The notes below the pieces were generated by a model, which was given only the letters and a program-made list of their open reading frames with translations, had not been told where the DNA came from and made no database searches. From Drechslerella dactyloides (Eukaryota > Ascomycota > Orbiliomycetes > Orbiliales > Orbiliaceae): a DNA stretch of 64,000 nucleotides. Position numbers and translations under genes: made by a program. The stretch lies in NCBI GenBank assembly GCA_020064725.1, contig JAGTWJ010000001.1:4650001-4714000 (forward strand). Direction: 5' to 3'. Position 1 is the stretch's first letter. Every line of letters begins with the position of its first letter. Shown piece after piece: positions 21,337-33,719 of the stretch.

Positions 21337-23349
21337 TTACTCCACCGCAATCTCAACCGACTGCTGCTGAGTCTGATGCTGCTGACCGTCAAGATCATTG
21401 TTTTGTCTGCTCTGCAGGCTCGCCTGTCGCACGCTCCCCCGTCCGAATCCAACGCTCCTTTCCGAGTCGGGGCCTCGTGGCTGTCGTGAGGGAAGAATCT
21501 GCGATCCCCGGTCGCGCTGTTCGTCAAACGATGTCATGCTGAAGTTCCGTGTCGATGTCGTCTGCGATGGCGATAGTCCACCGATCGCGCCGTGCATTCC
21601 GCCGTCCGAACCCAGTAGTCCACGGGCATCGCGAGGGTCTCCACGAAGGCTACCGCTACCGATCCCCAAAGCGCTTCCCAGATTCATGCTGGCGATTCCA
21701 TTCACCAACAAGGCTTCGTTCATAGCGTTTATGTTATTGGATGCCGTTGGCGTCAAGCTCGGGGTCGTCGCCGAGACGCTGCCGTTTGTGTATTCTTGCT
21801 GTTGTTGCTGGTACTTGGCAGCGTTCTGGCTCAAGTGAATGGGGAAGCTTGCCGACGTGGGCACCGGAGACGGGGTGTACGATCTCAAGTCGGCAAAAGA
21901 TTTGGCTGCTCGAAGATTGTTTCTGCTTTGAGCATCCTTGCCGGAAGGAGAGCTGGGAATATCGAGTAACCCACCCTGTCTACCAATCGTAGAGTAGATT
22001 CCAACCCCGCCATCCGCACTTCTAGTCTCGCTGAAATCCATCGTTGTCGCTCGCGCCAGCGTCCGACGCTGCTGAGATTCGACGGGCATCACGGTGGGAA
22101 TAGTAGGTGGCGAAATGCTCTGAACAGGCTGGCTGTGTCGGAACACTTGCACCTGTCTGTTCTCACCGGTGCCCCTTGAGACGTGTGCAAGCGACATGTG
22201 GTGAGCGAGAGTGTGTACTATTCTTCGCTGCGAAGGCGATAGCGTAGGCGGGAAAATGAGGGCTTCGCGGCTGTGGTCATCTCGGAATAGCAGGAGCTGC
22301 GAGTAGAACTGGAGCGTCTGCGGATTGTTCAGGTCGATTTCCGAATCTTGGGGATAGGTCAGCGTCACGTCCACATCGCTGGCCCCTATAGATATGCGCA
22401 ACATACCTTTGGTAACCTGTGCGGAAGACGAATTTGGGCGGGGAGAAAGACTGGGCATAAGACTCTGCATCGAGGATTGGTGTTGAAGCTGTTGCGTCGC
22501 CACAGATGGTCTGTGCTGTTCCTCAAGCTGGCCTCTCCGCTCTCGCTTTTCACGCTCTATCCTCTCTCGCTCGGCCAACGGGAGCATCTTCTTATACTCA
22601 ACCCTCAGCTTCCGGCCTTGTAGCTCAAAGTGGTTCAAGACGTTGATAACGGAAGCCGTTTCCTCAGCAGTCGTAAAGTTGGCAAATGCAAGACCTCGGA
22701 ACACGCCATTGTCAAAGTGGTAGTTGAAGGCGTATGGAAGCGGGAGATCAAGGTCCGTCATAAGCTGCACAAGCTGCTCCTTCTTTACGGCAAACGGAAT
22801 ATTCTTGATGACGATGGCCGTTGGAATCAATTCGTCTTCATCGGATCTCGAATCGGCGCCAAGCGGCTGCGGTCCCAAAGAAAGACCACCCATTCCCAAA
22901 CTAACACCCGGAAGGCTTGTGCTATCGAGCCAAGTCTAAAACACCAGCCAAGATATTGTTAGCATCCGAAACCGATTCGGAATTCAAGGCAGGGCAGAGC
23001 AGCAATTCCTTACCGTAGGCAACGCGCTCCTTTGCCGCGCTACGCCCTTCACCCCTCTACCAGGAAGGGATCCCACATTGTTCACGGAGCCGAATGACTG
23101 CGCGTTCCATGTTTGCGCGGTGGCATTGTCGAAGCCGTAGCTCACAGACCGCGTTCCCACTCTAGCAGTATCGTATCGGGCCGTGTCGTATCTCGCAGCG
23201 TGATCCTCAGCAGTGTAGAGCCCAGGGTTCGTGGGACCGTATTGTTCAAACTGGCGGGATGTCTGTCTGTGCAGCGTCTGGACCTGCGGCTGCCGGGAGT
23301 TCGGCGAGCGGCTGTTCGTCATTTCGTAATATGCGTCCGGATGGGCCAT
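21337..23349 (-). CDS. RRM and R3H domain RNA-binding protein (Pin4/Cip-like)
   Basis: Two exons, 23349-23014 and 22935-21337, give 644 residues; the intron has a GATGCTAAC branch site and ends TTTTAG. Exon 1 is Gln/Arg/Tyr-rich with a short internal repeat, ARYDT twice. An RRM spans about 148-228: AIVIKNIPFAV is RNP2-like and GLAFANF RNP1-like. A helical charged linker (ERERIEREKRERR) follows. An R3H domain lies around 300-386, with QRRIVHTLAHHMSLAHVS holding the core Arg and His. The C-terminal half is Ser/Gln-rich. The RRM plus R3H order matches S. cerevisiae Pin4/Mdt1 and S. pombe Cip1/Cip2, which act in DNA-damage, cell-cycle and stress-mRNA control. The ATG at 23349 is preceded by an unusually long gene-free region. 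Confidence 0.85.
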
Positions 23350-26300
23350 GACGAGGGTTTGATCAAGCTGGTAAACCGGTAGCCAAAAAGATAAGTAACG
23401 CTAGGTATGCAAATGTCGTAAAACCCTTAAGAGGAAGGCTGATTGTAGGGATATTCGAGAGCCGGGATGGGTAATCGTTTTTATCTTATTATGCAAGTGC
23501 GTCGATCAGCGGTGTGAACTTTCGTAGCTAAGTCGTGATGATTTTTTAAACAGTCGCCGAGTCGTCTCCGAAAGTCTTTCAAAATGCAAGTGGTGGGTCC
23601 TTCCAAGAAAAAATATAAAAAAGTCGCAAGTATGCAGAAATATGGAAATAAAATACACTAAATATGATGTAATCCGTGAAGTCCTGACCAGAGTAGTATA
23701 TAGTATAGCCGTTGGCGTTAAGACACTGTTCTAGAAGTGAAACTCAGACGATCCGGTGCGAGAGGTGATAGGAAAAAAGAGAGCCCCTGAGGTGGCTGGA
23801 TCAGCTCGGCTTCGAGTCCTCCTTCGTGCAGGTGGTGCGAAATCGGCAAAAGGGTAGATCCGGGAGTGGAGAGCTGAGAAGAGGCTAGAGAGTTTTTCTT
23901 TTGTGTCGCGAGAACCAGTCTTTAGATTTCTTTGGTGTAAATCGTCTAACAGTCAGGTCGTCAACAGCGTGGGTCTCGTAACGTGTTCAAGTTGGCGTGG
24001 AAGTCGTTAACTCGTCATATGCACTTTGGTGGTATATATTCCCCCGGGCGTCTCGGCGGCTAGCTTTTGGGAAACCCAACCCCCGTCTGCACTTTTGGGC
24101 TGAGGGGGGGATCTGTGACCGAGTGTACGGCGAGAGCGGACGAAGATGGCGAGCGAGCAGAACCCGCGATATCGATCTGCTGTCGGAGGTCGAGCAAGCA
24201 GAAGTGTAGTTTACGATCTTCGGGATGCTGGATGGTAACTTCTGTGCGGCAGCCTCAAAACGAATAAGACCGTGGGATTTCGTGGGAGCGTCCAAGCGCT
24301 ATTGTACGTTCTCGGGAAAGGAGGCTCCGGGTTAGCGGGAACTTTCGCTCGGCGGGATATGTAAGGACAGAAGACGGCGAGCGGAAAATCTGGAACTTTC
24401 GTCGACGTCTACGCACCGATGTCGGGGTTTGGGGGTTATGATGCAGGCTCAAGCAGTGGGACGGAGATATATACGGAAACGAGAGCAGAGCAGAACGGAG
24501 GCTCGTCCCTGGAAGGTCGGCTGCGGTACTGGATAGGTGTACGTACAGCACAAGCCGGAGGGGGGACGAGCGCTGAAGAGGGATGCAGGCGGGAACGAGA
24601 ATGGGGGGATGGAATGCGGCGGAGGAGAAATTTGACAGGAGAACAGGCTCGAGCAAGGAACAGCAAGCCGAGGGGATACTTTTGGCTGGTAGCGTCGAAC
24701 GTTGGGGTTGGCGGGAGCAAGGGGGCAGAGAAGCAGAGAGAATTCTGGTTTGGAAACAGCTACGCAAAGCGAGCGGCGGTAACTCGGGGAGCTCGAACGA
24801 CAGCGATCATGGGAGCCGGAGTTCGCCTGTTGCTCAGGAGCTTCCAAGGTTCCTGCTCGTAGGCATCATCACGGGAGTGGCAGAGAGGGAGGCAGGTAGC
24901 AGGTAGTTGGGGAGGGGGGAAGTCTGTAGACGGGATGTTGCGATATAAGATGTATCGTGGATTGGGATTGGGGGGTGGGAGAGATATCTCGAGGGGATGA
25001 GGTGGAGATGGGCTGGCTGGCTGGCTGGGCCGGGCTGGTCTGCCTGCAGGCATCGGTGACTAACTTCCAGCACTCATGCACGAGAACACTTGCAGACAGA
25101 CGGACATGCACGGCACACTTATGTAAGTAAGAAACGCACCTTTTGCGGCTACGGCATATACATATATATATGTGCCCGTATGCTTATATACCTAGGTACT
25201 AGAGGACCGGTGATATAGTTGAGAAGTCGTGGTTGACAGCTTGGTGGCAGCAGGATGACGATGCGATGATATCTCTCGGAGTCGGTGTGCTATAGCACGA
25301 GTATCACGACGGCAAGACTGAACGAGCGAAAGGGGGCGACGACGGCGACGGCGACGACGACAGCCAGAACAACAGCCTGACCAGAAACCTGAAATGCGAA
25401 ACGGGCAGGAAGGAGCGATATAAAGGGCGCAGAAGAACGCAGAAGAAGGAAAGAAGGCCTTGCTCGACTATTATATGGACTGGGAACACCGCCCGGCCCC
25501 TGCACCTTGCTCCCCCCTTCTCTCTCTCGCAATAATAATACAGAAAACGTATGTATGCAATAGCGGGAAGATGGAGGAAGAAAAAAAAAAAACGCCCCTC
25601 GGCCCTCGCCCTGCTTCGACTGCTGGGACCGCAGTCTTGTTCTTGTTATTGCCAGCTAATTTCGACAAGCTTAAAATGAGGGTGTCGTCCAGGCAGGCGA
25701 GAATTAAAGCCCACGGAAAAGATCAAGGAAGAAGAAAAAACGGCATCCACGAAAAATCTCAGGCTGCATGTTCGGGAAAGCTTGGCCGGCTCTAATTCAG
25801 GAGAACCCTACCTGGCGCCCCGAACGGACGAAACCTTGCTTGCAACTGCTCTCCAGGCCAATCGAACGCTGCTTCTGCCTCTCTTGCGGTCCCGTATCGC
25901 TGGATGTGGATATCGAAACATGCGCGTGGGGACCCACCGAATGCATCCATTACATACAGACTACACATCAGACCGACATCTATTGCAAACGTGCATACGG
26001 GAGCATGTACGAAGCACGTATGAGGTCAAGCAAATCCAGCATTGATAGCTGAACCGAAAGATATCGTATATCCGGTCGTTGCTGCGGTATGAGGTTTTCA
26101 CAAGAGACCCGCTGCATAAAACACCAGTGTCACCCAGCTCGAATATATCCACAGCACTCCTCGAATGGACTCGAGCTGCACACAGGCATCCCGTCCGTCG
26201 ACCAGCCGTCCACACCGTCTCGGGCGAGCGCGACACCGCAGTCGCATGCGCATGCAGACCCCGACGGATTGCCCTGAGCAAACGGCTCGTGCGTCTGCAA

Positions 26301-28678
26301 CCTTTTACTTAAACAAAAACCAACAAGAAACAGCTGCTCGGCAGAGCATCGGCAAGCTAATTGTCTGCCATCTATAGGCGACAAACTCCGTAGCTCCAGT
26401 CGAACGAGCTAGCTCATCTCATGTCTTATCCCGTGTGGAGAGACAACGGCGCGACGTCTGTCGAGGTCCAACCGGGGCGGGTCGGACGGGACAAAAGGGA
26501 AATTTAGATTGTCCAATAATAACTCTCCCCAATTTTAACTGCCGTTGCCATGCCTCTGCCCTTTGCTTCTGCTGGACGCGAAAGCACATGCAGCATCAGT
26601 TCCATGGCACACGGGCAGAGCAGGGGGAGAGAAATAGTCGGCGTCGCTTGCCTGCGCGATGCCACCAGCTTGCATTCGAATCCCGACGAATGAGACCGCG
26701 CAGGCGGCCTGCCCTCCATCTGCCACGGACAAGCCATCTGTGTCATAGCATCGTCAAAACGTCGTAGTCGTTTCGGTGGTCTCACAGACGGAGCAACTTA
26801 TTCTCCGACGACGGCGACGGGATCCTGGAGCTTGGGTTCAGATTCGAAATTCTTTGCCTCGTATACGCGTAACCGGACCCGGGCTGGCCAGCTTGGCTTT
26901 GACAGGACTAGTTAGTTGCCAACTTGATGATGAGTTAAGGGGCGTGGGCATGGCCACGCAATGGAAGGTCAACGATACTGGTCTTTAATTTCGGCACAGC
27001 TAGCCCAGACGTCGAGAGAGACAGGCTTGCGACAAGTTGGTTAGTCCGTCGTGAGCAGAAGACACATCGCGGCGTGCCAGTCGTCCTATCCCATCCCTTG
27101 CCTGCCTTGCCTTGCCTCCCTCGTCCACCTTCCCGGAGCCCCATTCCCTGCGCGGGAACGGGAGCTTTGGCAGCTCGAGCGCCGCCCATTGGCCGCGGAT
27201 CGGTGCGAAAATGGGGTGCAAATTGCATGTTCTGTGATATCGCTGGCTGAAGCGGGTTTCCGGCTGGGGATCGCCTGCGGTCAGGGGACGCTTCCAATCC
27301 GGAACCTCTTTCTGCCTCCGATCAGCTCAGCTCGGACTCGCAGTCACTCTCACTTATCTACTTAGTCTCGGGGGCGCTGTCACTTATCGTCGGTCGATGG
27401 TGAAAGCTGACCGCATGTAACGTAATGTGGTATAGACCGACGGGCTCGATGGATCGAGAACACGGCGTTAACGTTGCGATTGGACATCATCATTGAATTT
27501 GGCCACCACCTCGGAATTCACGACCACGACCTGAAGCACACAAAACAGTCGACCCCAGTCGCCCGCCCCTTCCCACGATCCATACCAACGGTTTCACGGA
27601 CACGAAAGACAGGAGAGGACGACCCGTCCCAGCCACTCGGCCAGCAGCAAGATCGCAGCATAGGCGAGCTGCACGCTGCACGCCCTTCTCACATCCGCCG
27701 TCAACTGCAGTTGCTTTTCACTCCCTCCAGCTCGGTTCTGGGCCCTGCTCGTCCAATTCCCACACTCCCCTTCGTCCCTCTTCCCTGGCGAGCTAAACCA
27801 GCCCGGCGGGAGCTGAAAGGAAAAATCTTTTTCCCTTCCAGAGGCCTTGGTTGTGTGAAATCCTGTCAAGTCCTGTCCTGTTCGGTCCCCTGGTTGGTCG
27901 TCCGCTCATTCTGGTTTCTGTGGCTGGCCGTTCCGACTCCCGCGGGAGAGCTAACAACATATCAGGCCAAGCAGCCGTCACCTGATGCCCAGGCCTGCCG
28001 TCGTCCGTCCGGCACCCTTCTCAATTCGGTCCCTCCCAGAGTCCCGTTCCATATCTGAGACCGTATTCATATTCTCGGAAACACTCTTGATTCATTCATT
28101 CATCCATTCATCGGCACGACATCACCCACCAACTCTATTCACACCCATTGCATGCATGACACCATGCACGCTGATCCGCAAAGGACAAACCCGCGACACA
28201 ATGGGGCAACCCTGGGCATAGCAATCCAATGCCCATCATCACCTACAAACCGCATATATAGCAGGAATATAATATGCATTCGAGCAATCAATAGTCGCCA
28301 GCAGTTGCATTATATCCTGACGTACCTACCTAGGTACATGTACCAGATGAGACCTCGGTACGGTCCGTGAAATACAGCACTAAACAAGCCAACGTCCCTC
28401 CTCCTCCACAACAAGACATTGCCTCGGAACTAAAGCCACAGAATGAAGGACTGGCTGGCAAACCGCATGCATTGCAGTTCCAGAACCTGTCGTGTAATTG
28501 CAATCCCACAAGGATCTTCTACGTGCATTTGCCAAACGTTAAAACAAACAAACACCACAGCCTCCCTCGTATCATGTATAAGTGTGAGTATGTACGAGCT
28601 GGCGTCCCTCATTCATGCCGGTTCGCGCCACCGGCGCACACCCGGCCGTCTTGCATGCAGATAGACATGCATCCCTAG

Positions 28679-28694
28679 TCGATCGATCGATCGA
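28679..28694. repeat. TCGA/GATC microsatellite
   Basis: Four tandem TCGA units forming a self-complementary stretch in the gene-free region. Function unknown. Confidence 0.75.
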
Positions 28695-29501
28695 GGGCCA
28701 AGGCGACCCGTTTGCTCACCAATTCCGCCACCAATGCGACGCAGCCTCATGAATCCTGTCGTACATCTCCGCTTGAATTGGCTCGTCGCCTTCAGCGCCG
28801 TGCGCAATACAGCCTCGATCGATCGAGGTTTGCCTCGGAAGCCGGCGAGAACAAGGCTGCCAGCCGGTGGAGGCTGATCAAGCTGCATTATAACATCTAG
28901 TTTGTAAAAATAGTATAACTGTTAATTGTTGAAATACGCACGCATGATATATACTACGCATTGCCAGTTGGAAGGCGAAGCAAACTACGCGTGTACGTAG
29001 TCTACGCGGAGCCCACAATACAAGACTAGCGTGTACGGCTACCTGCACGCTATCAAGTCTCCAAGACCAACAATATGCGTCTGTCTCGACCAACCTGCAA
29101 TCACAGGTAGTCTGCAAGTTCCCGACGTCATCTCACACATATACAGAGATCTCGCAAACACCCATACTGACACATCGACACACTCAATCGGTACTGCAGG
29201 ATGCACGCCGCGTGCCAACGTTACTCGAAGCTGGCCAACGCCAATTAACAATCAATTGTACATACAGGAGCGCCGATGCAGATTTAATGATCGTCACCCC
29301 TCGATCGAGGAGCATACATGCATATACGCCAGAAGGCATACAGCCGGCCCTCGGGGACGGGACATGCACAGCCAACCTCAGACACCCGCACACGCATACC
29401 TGCATGACAATTAATCAATCAGCATCTTCACCAATTTCAAAGTAATTCCAGTACGTATACTCGCATTGGTCGTCTTGCATGACCTCAGATTAGTATACGT
29501 C

Positions 29502-29521
29502 CGCATGCATGCATGCATGCT
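29502..29521. repeat. ATGC microsatellite
   Basis: About four to five tandem GCAT/ATGC units, alternating purine and pyrimidine and so potentially able to form Z-DNA or a cruciform. It lies in the gene-free region upstream of the RRM-R3H gene. Confidence 0.8.
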
Positions 29522-30461
29522 GCTCGCCAGCTTGCTTCAGGTCACTCTGCAGCCAGCAGCTATATCTTTACTTCACCCCTACACTTGCAGGACATCGATC
29601 GTAGGTTGCACAGACCGTCTCCGCTTTTTATATCCGATAATTTATTTGTTTCTTCTTCAATCATCTTGCTCAGCATCCATCCGCCAATGTAGCCGGCCTC
29701 GGAGACGCAGCCGCATTCGGACGCCCCCAGCGTCCCCGAGACTGCCTACTAGCTAGAACTAAAAGAAACCCCCACCACTACATATTGAGCCAAGGGAGTC
29801 TCGGGCAGGGACGCTGTCTGTCTGTCAGCCCAGGGGCCAAAAAAGGAGAAAGAAAAAATACAAAAAGAAGTTCCATCAGAATGCCACACGCGTGAAAAAG
29901 GAAAAAAAACAACGTTTCACCCGGCTACCCGCAAAAACACACGCACTCAAAGTTGCTGCCAACAGTTAAAAAAAATTGAAAATAGAGAAAAACAAAGCAC
30001 AGGATTCCCGGACCGAGAGGAGGAGGAAGAAGAAAGAGTAGATGAGTCAAAGGTGTCGACGAGAAGGCATGCAAATGCTGCATGGTGAATCCATTCGTGA
30101 AGAGAGGAATGACGGAGTGATAGCGCGAACGAGAGAATGCGTGTGATGAGCGGTGCGAAACATCCTGGAATTCAGCCAACCATATAAGAGATTCCAGTGC
30201 AGCCGTACGGTGAAATTACCATGTGAACGCGGGATTTCGAGAAGAGCGGAGAGGAGAGAGAGGATAGGGAAAGATGTCCATCAACTTCCAGGAGTGCATT
30301 GGGGGGGTATCCGTAACGTAGTATGTTATAGCCCGTCGAGCCGAGCCAACTTCAATCATCGATCATTGATTAGGGCAGTCGAGAGATGATAATTTTTCTG
30401 TAACGTCCACAAAAGGAAAATCGAAATCGATGTCCGGACGGTGCCGTCAGGGACGGAACGT

Positions 30462-31358
30462 TCAAGAAGAGGACGAGGCGCCGGTGCCCTTCTTCTTCTT
30501 CTCAACCTTCAGCAGCAGGGCTCTGTTGATGTGTGGCAGGACACCACCGTTCGCAATCGTGGCGCGGATGAGCGTGTCCAGCTCCTCGTCTCCTCGGATC
30601 GCGAGCTGCAGATGGCGCGGGGTGATACGCTTGACCTTCAAGTCCTTCGCAGCATTCTACACGGGTATGTCAGTGGGGAGATTGTGGATCGCCGGACGGG
30701 GAGGGTGAAGCGTACGCCAGCAAGTTCGAGGACTTCAGCAGTCAGGTACTCGAGGACGGCGGTGACGTAGACGGCAGCTGGTAGACGCAGGACAGTCAGA
30801 ATGGCTTCGTTGTAGAGTAGGTCAGTATCCGGGAGTCTCACCTTTGGCTCCTACTCTCATCCGGCCCTGAGTATCTCTCTTGAGGAACCGCTTGACACGG
30901 CCGCACGGGAACTATCACGCAACATCCTGTCAACAATGCTCGTTCAACACAGCAACTGCAGTTGGATAAAATGCCGCAATTGAGTCGAGAAGTATCGCCT
31001 GGTGTCGTGTCGTATGCAGGCAGGCAGGTAAAGTGTGGGGAACAGTCACGAGCTTGATCCGAGGTGGCCGAAGCGTGATTGGTGGGACCGGACACCCATT
31101 GCATACGAACGAACGGCCGAGCGAATGAACGAGCGAACGAGCTAGCAGGCGTTTGTGCACAGGAGCCCTATCGACGACCTCTTTTCGGCCGCCTCGGATC
31201 AAGGAAACAAAAAAAGGACCAAACGTTCAATCGATTCAAGAAGGCCGTACCTGCAGACCAGCTCGTTGCGAATGCGAGATCTGTGTCTTGTGTCCAGCTG
31301 TGTCGCCGCCGGCCTTACCGCCAGACTTGCCCCCCATGGACTTTCCTTTGCCGGACAT
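30462..31358 (-). CDS. HTZ1: histone H2A variant H2A.Z
   Basis: Four exons on the minus strand, 31358-31251, 30911-30842, 30777-30716 and 30656-30462, give 144 residues. The N-tail MSGKGKSMGGKSGGKAGG is Gly/Lys-rich, with acetylatable lysines. The histone fold follows: AGLQ/[42 protein letters not shown] (split by introns 2 and 3), KRITPRHLQLAIRGDEELD and IANGGVLPHIN. The FPCGRV, GDEELD and extended-acidic-patch signatures separate it from canonical H2A, and the C-terminus KKKKGTGASSSS lacks the SQ[E/D] phosphorylation motif. H2A.Z marks promoters and heterochromatin boundaries and is placed by SWR1. Intron 1 is 339 bases, long for this window. Splice frames sum exactly. Confidence 0.95.
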
Positions 31359-32811
31359 GGTTGCAGATGGTTGCTTCAAGCTCTGATGTATTGTTTGTTA
31401 CGGACCAATGGCGGCCGGGGAAAGGATGCGTGAGATGAGGATGTCTATATTGTCCTTACAGACCCCGTTAGCGATCCCGTCGGTGCTGAGAGAATAGAAC
31501 TGGAGGGTTTGGCATGGGCATCGGGCGGTGGAACTCGGCTTGCGATGGGCGGAATCGAGAAGGCCGCCCGCCCCGGTCCAAAAGAAAAATTTTGGTGGCC
31601 GAGTCAGAGGCAGGAAATATGCACAGACAAACGCTGTCCGGCGGGCAGGCGGATGGGAAGGTATCGCCAAAAAGAAAAACAGCAGCAGCAGAGCAGAAGC
31701 AGAACCGCCAGCATCAGCAGCAGCAGCACGGCTAAAAAAAAAAAAAAATACTATTCTGCTTGGCTGGCTATATCGAATTGGATGGACGGATTCTTGTCGC
31801 GGAAACGTAAAAATCACAGCAGCTACCTTGCGCGATGTGTGCGACCAACCGACACTTCGGAATTTTCTTTTTTGCCGCGAGGTCGGGCGTCGAGCGGTGG
31901 GATTATAGACGCTGCCGGGCGGCGATAGACAATCGAGCGGTGAGGTGAAGGTGGGTTGAGTTGGAGGAAGGAAAAGGTGGAAGGGGGGAAAATTTGGAGG
32001 TTGGTTTGCTGGCTGGCCGCTTTTCTGTGCTGTCCCCTCCGTTTCGCTTGTTTTTGTTGGCAGTTGATATCACTCGCCGCCCAAATAAAAATAGAGCACT
32101 TCCCTCCGCAATTTTCGCCGGCGCGCATGGCCGAATTATCACACCGGCGAGGGGTCTTATAAACGCTCGATCGCTCATTCACCGCTCGCGCAGGATCGCC
32201 TGGTGCTGCGGACGAACGGACGGACGTCGCGCTGCGGGCTATCCAGCTATCTATCTCTGCTCATCTTATCACTTGGTCTGAGCTTTTGCGCCCGTCATTC
32301 TGGATCCTACGTCACATAATCATGTATATCTGGCCACCCCGGGTCGCAAAAGGCGCAATCCTTTTGCTAACACGCGAGGAGCTCTCTTCACCTCGGAGGA
32401 CGACGGCCATCTATACCGAGGCAATCACCAGTCCCGGGCAGGGTTTCTAGAGCAAAGGGAAGCTGTATCGGCATTATCAAGTATCCACAAAACCTCGAGG
32501 ACAAAAGAAAAACAGCAACAGTTGGGGAAATGCGTCATCTCATCCGCAAAGAAATGGGATCCCTCGAAATCGAAGCTTCTCCTTTCGGGGACTCAACAAA
32601 AACTGCTTTCTTCGCAAAGAGAAAAATGGATTCATGACAGGAATGAGACATGAGGGCAGGAGGCGGGAAGAGACGCCTGGAGACATTGCCATCCTGGACA
32701 TCCCAACCAAAGATATAGGGTCTATCGAAGTTCGGACTGGAAACGAGAGGAAGTTTTCGGTGGGGCTCGAGTTGAAGAGACGGACACCAGGGGGGCTCGG
32801 TGGTTCCCCTC
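31359..32811. other. H2A.Z promoter and cofilin 3' flank
   Basis: 1.45 kb with no supportable gene. It has a CAGCAG-rich stretch and A12-type run at about 31680-31748 and purine-rich DNA at 31950-32000. It contains the promoter of H2A.Z (minus strand). Short overlapping frames on both strands lack motifs. Confidence 0.5.
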
Positions 32812-33719
32812 TTAACGTCCTTTCAGGCATTTCTCCAAGACAGTCTCGTAGGAAACTTCGCTAAAGTCGGAGCCCTGGATCTCGATAGCAACTCCGTTCA
32901 GCGAACGGCGAAGGGCGTCTTTGGATGACGCGTAGATCATTTTAGCCTATATGATGCGTCAAGTCAGCGTTGTCGCCCCTTTTGCGAGAGTAGAATTTGA
33001 GCGGGCTCCGAAGTATTCCCATAGAGATATCCAACTTCGTACCTTGACCCTAGCATCATCCGGCGCCCAACTGATGAAGCAGATTTTGTTCCTGTAGAGC
33101 CCGTTAGTTTCATCCGATAGTACACGCCTGTAAACAAAAAAGAGAGAGGTGGCCCTTGCATACCGCATGCCTTCGCCTCCCATCTGGAAGCCGAAGTCGT
33201 AGATTGCCCATCGGCAGTCGGTCTCAGGGAGTTTAGTCACGAAATTCTCGTATTGTGCTTCGCTCGAATCAGGTGCATCCTCTTCCGACGAATCCTGTTC
33301 GACGACAATCTCGGTCTGTTTGTCGTTGAGCTTGTAGATGATGTACTTCAATTTCTTGCCGAGCTTCAGCTCGTCAAATTTGGAGATGCATTCGGCTGAG
33401 ACTGCCACACTACGAGAGAAAACGACCCGGTTGATTAGCTAGCAATTGGTCCCACCGCTACAAACGCTCCCCTGAGCCATGGCAGCATAGCGTGCGATTG
33501 AATCCGTGGCCATCGACGATAAAAGCGGCTCACGTTACCCCGAGACCCCGTTTTCGTCTTTCGCCGGCGGGTGTCCAACCGCTGAGGGGTAGAGGAGCGG
33601 GGCTAGGCGGAGATTGCTGGTTGCACACTCACCCGGAACGAGACTACGAGAGGACACCGTTAGCAAAAACACCGGATCCAACGCGTGGGAGCAACATCGA
33701 CGACGGGGGACCGTACCAT
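32812..33719 (-). CDS. COF1: cofilin (ADF-homology actin-severing protein)
   Basis: Five coding exons on the minus strand, 33719-33717 (ATG only), 33643-33633 (11 bases), 33409-33164, 33091-33043 and 32946-32812, give 147 residues, the usual cofilin length. All introns are GT-AG. The microexon supplies SRSG, so the protein starts MSRSGVAVSAEC, as in yeast Cof1 (MSRSGVAV). Further signatures are DELKLGKKLKYIIYKL, WAIYDFGFQ, GMRNKICFISWAPDDARVKAKMIYASSKDALRRSLNG (split over exons) and FSEVSYETVLEK. The actin-binding long helix (MIYASSKDALRRSL) is intact, and Ser2 or Ser4 is the likely phospho-regulated residue. The protein severs and depolymerises F-actin at cortical patches. Annotation pipelines could easily miss the first two exons and start at an internal GTG/ATG. 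Confidence 0.92.
33633..33643 (-). other. COF1: 11-base microexon of cofilin
   Basis: The coding-strand bases TCTCGTTCCGG are bounded by an acceptor ending CTCGTAG and a donor GTGAGT. Joined to the upstream ATG (33719-33717) and the downstream exon, they encode SRSG, matching the yeast cofilin N-terminus. Without it the reading frame has no ATG. Confidence 0.85.

Larger units (their letters stand above)
23350..30461. other. 7.1 kb region without a supportable gene
   Basis: This lies between the start of the RRM-R3H gene and the stop of H2A.Z, both on the minus strand. Many frames of 60-194 codons exist on both strands (for example 24255-24767, 24419-24862 and 27474-28058), but they overlap each other, mostly lack a good ATG, show no family motif and lack consistent splice sites. 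The sequence is GC-balanced with purine-rich (24400-25000) and pyrimidine-rich parts, GATC and ATGC microsatellites and CATGCATG-type stretches. It may be a long promoter and leader of the RRM-R3H gene, or hold non-coding RNA. Confidence 0.5.

Noticed and set aside
24255..24862. overlapping 130-170-codon frames on both strands
   Set aside because: The region is purine-rich on one strand, which by itself suppresses stops. Four frames are open at once and none resembles a family.
27474..28058. 194-codon plus-strand frame in the 7 kb gene-free block
   Set aside because: It begins at a non-ATG codon, shows no motif and overlaps several frames on the other strand. Composition matches local base bias.
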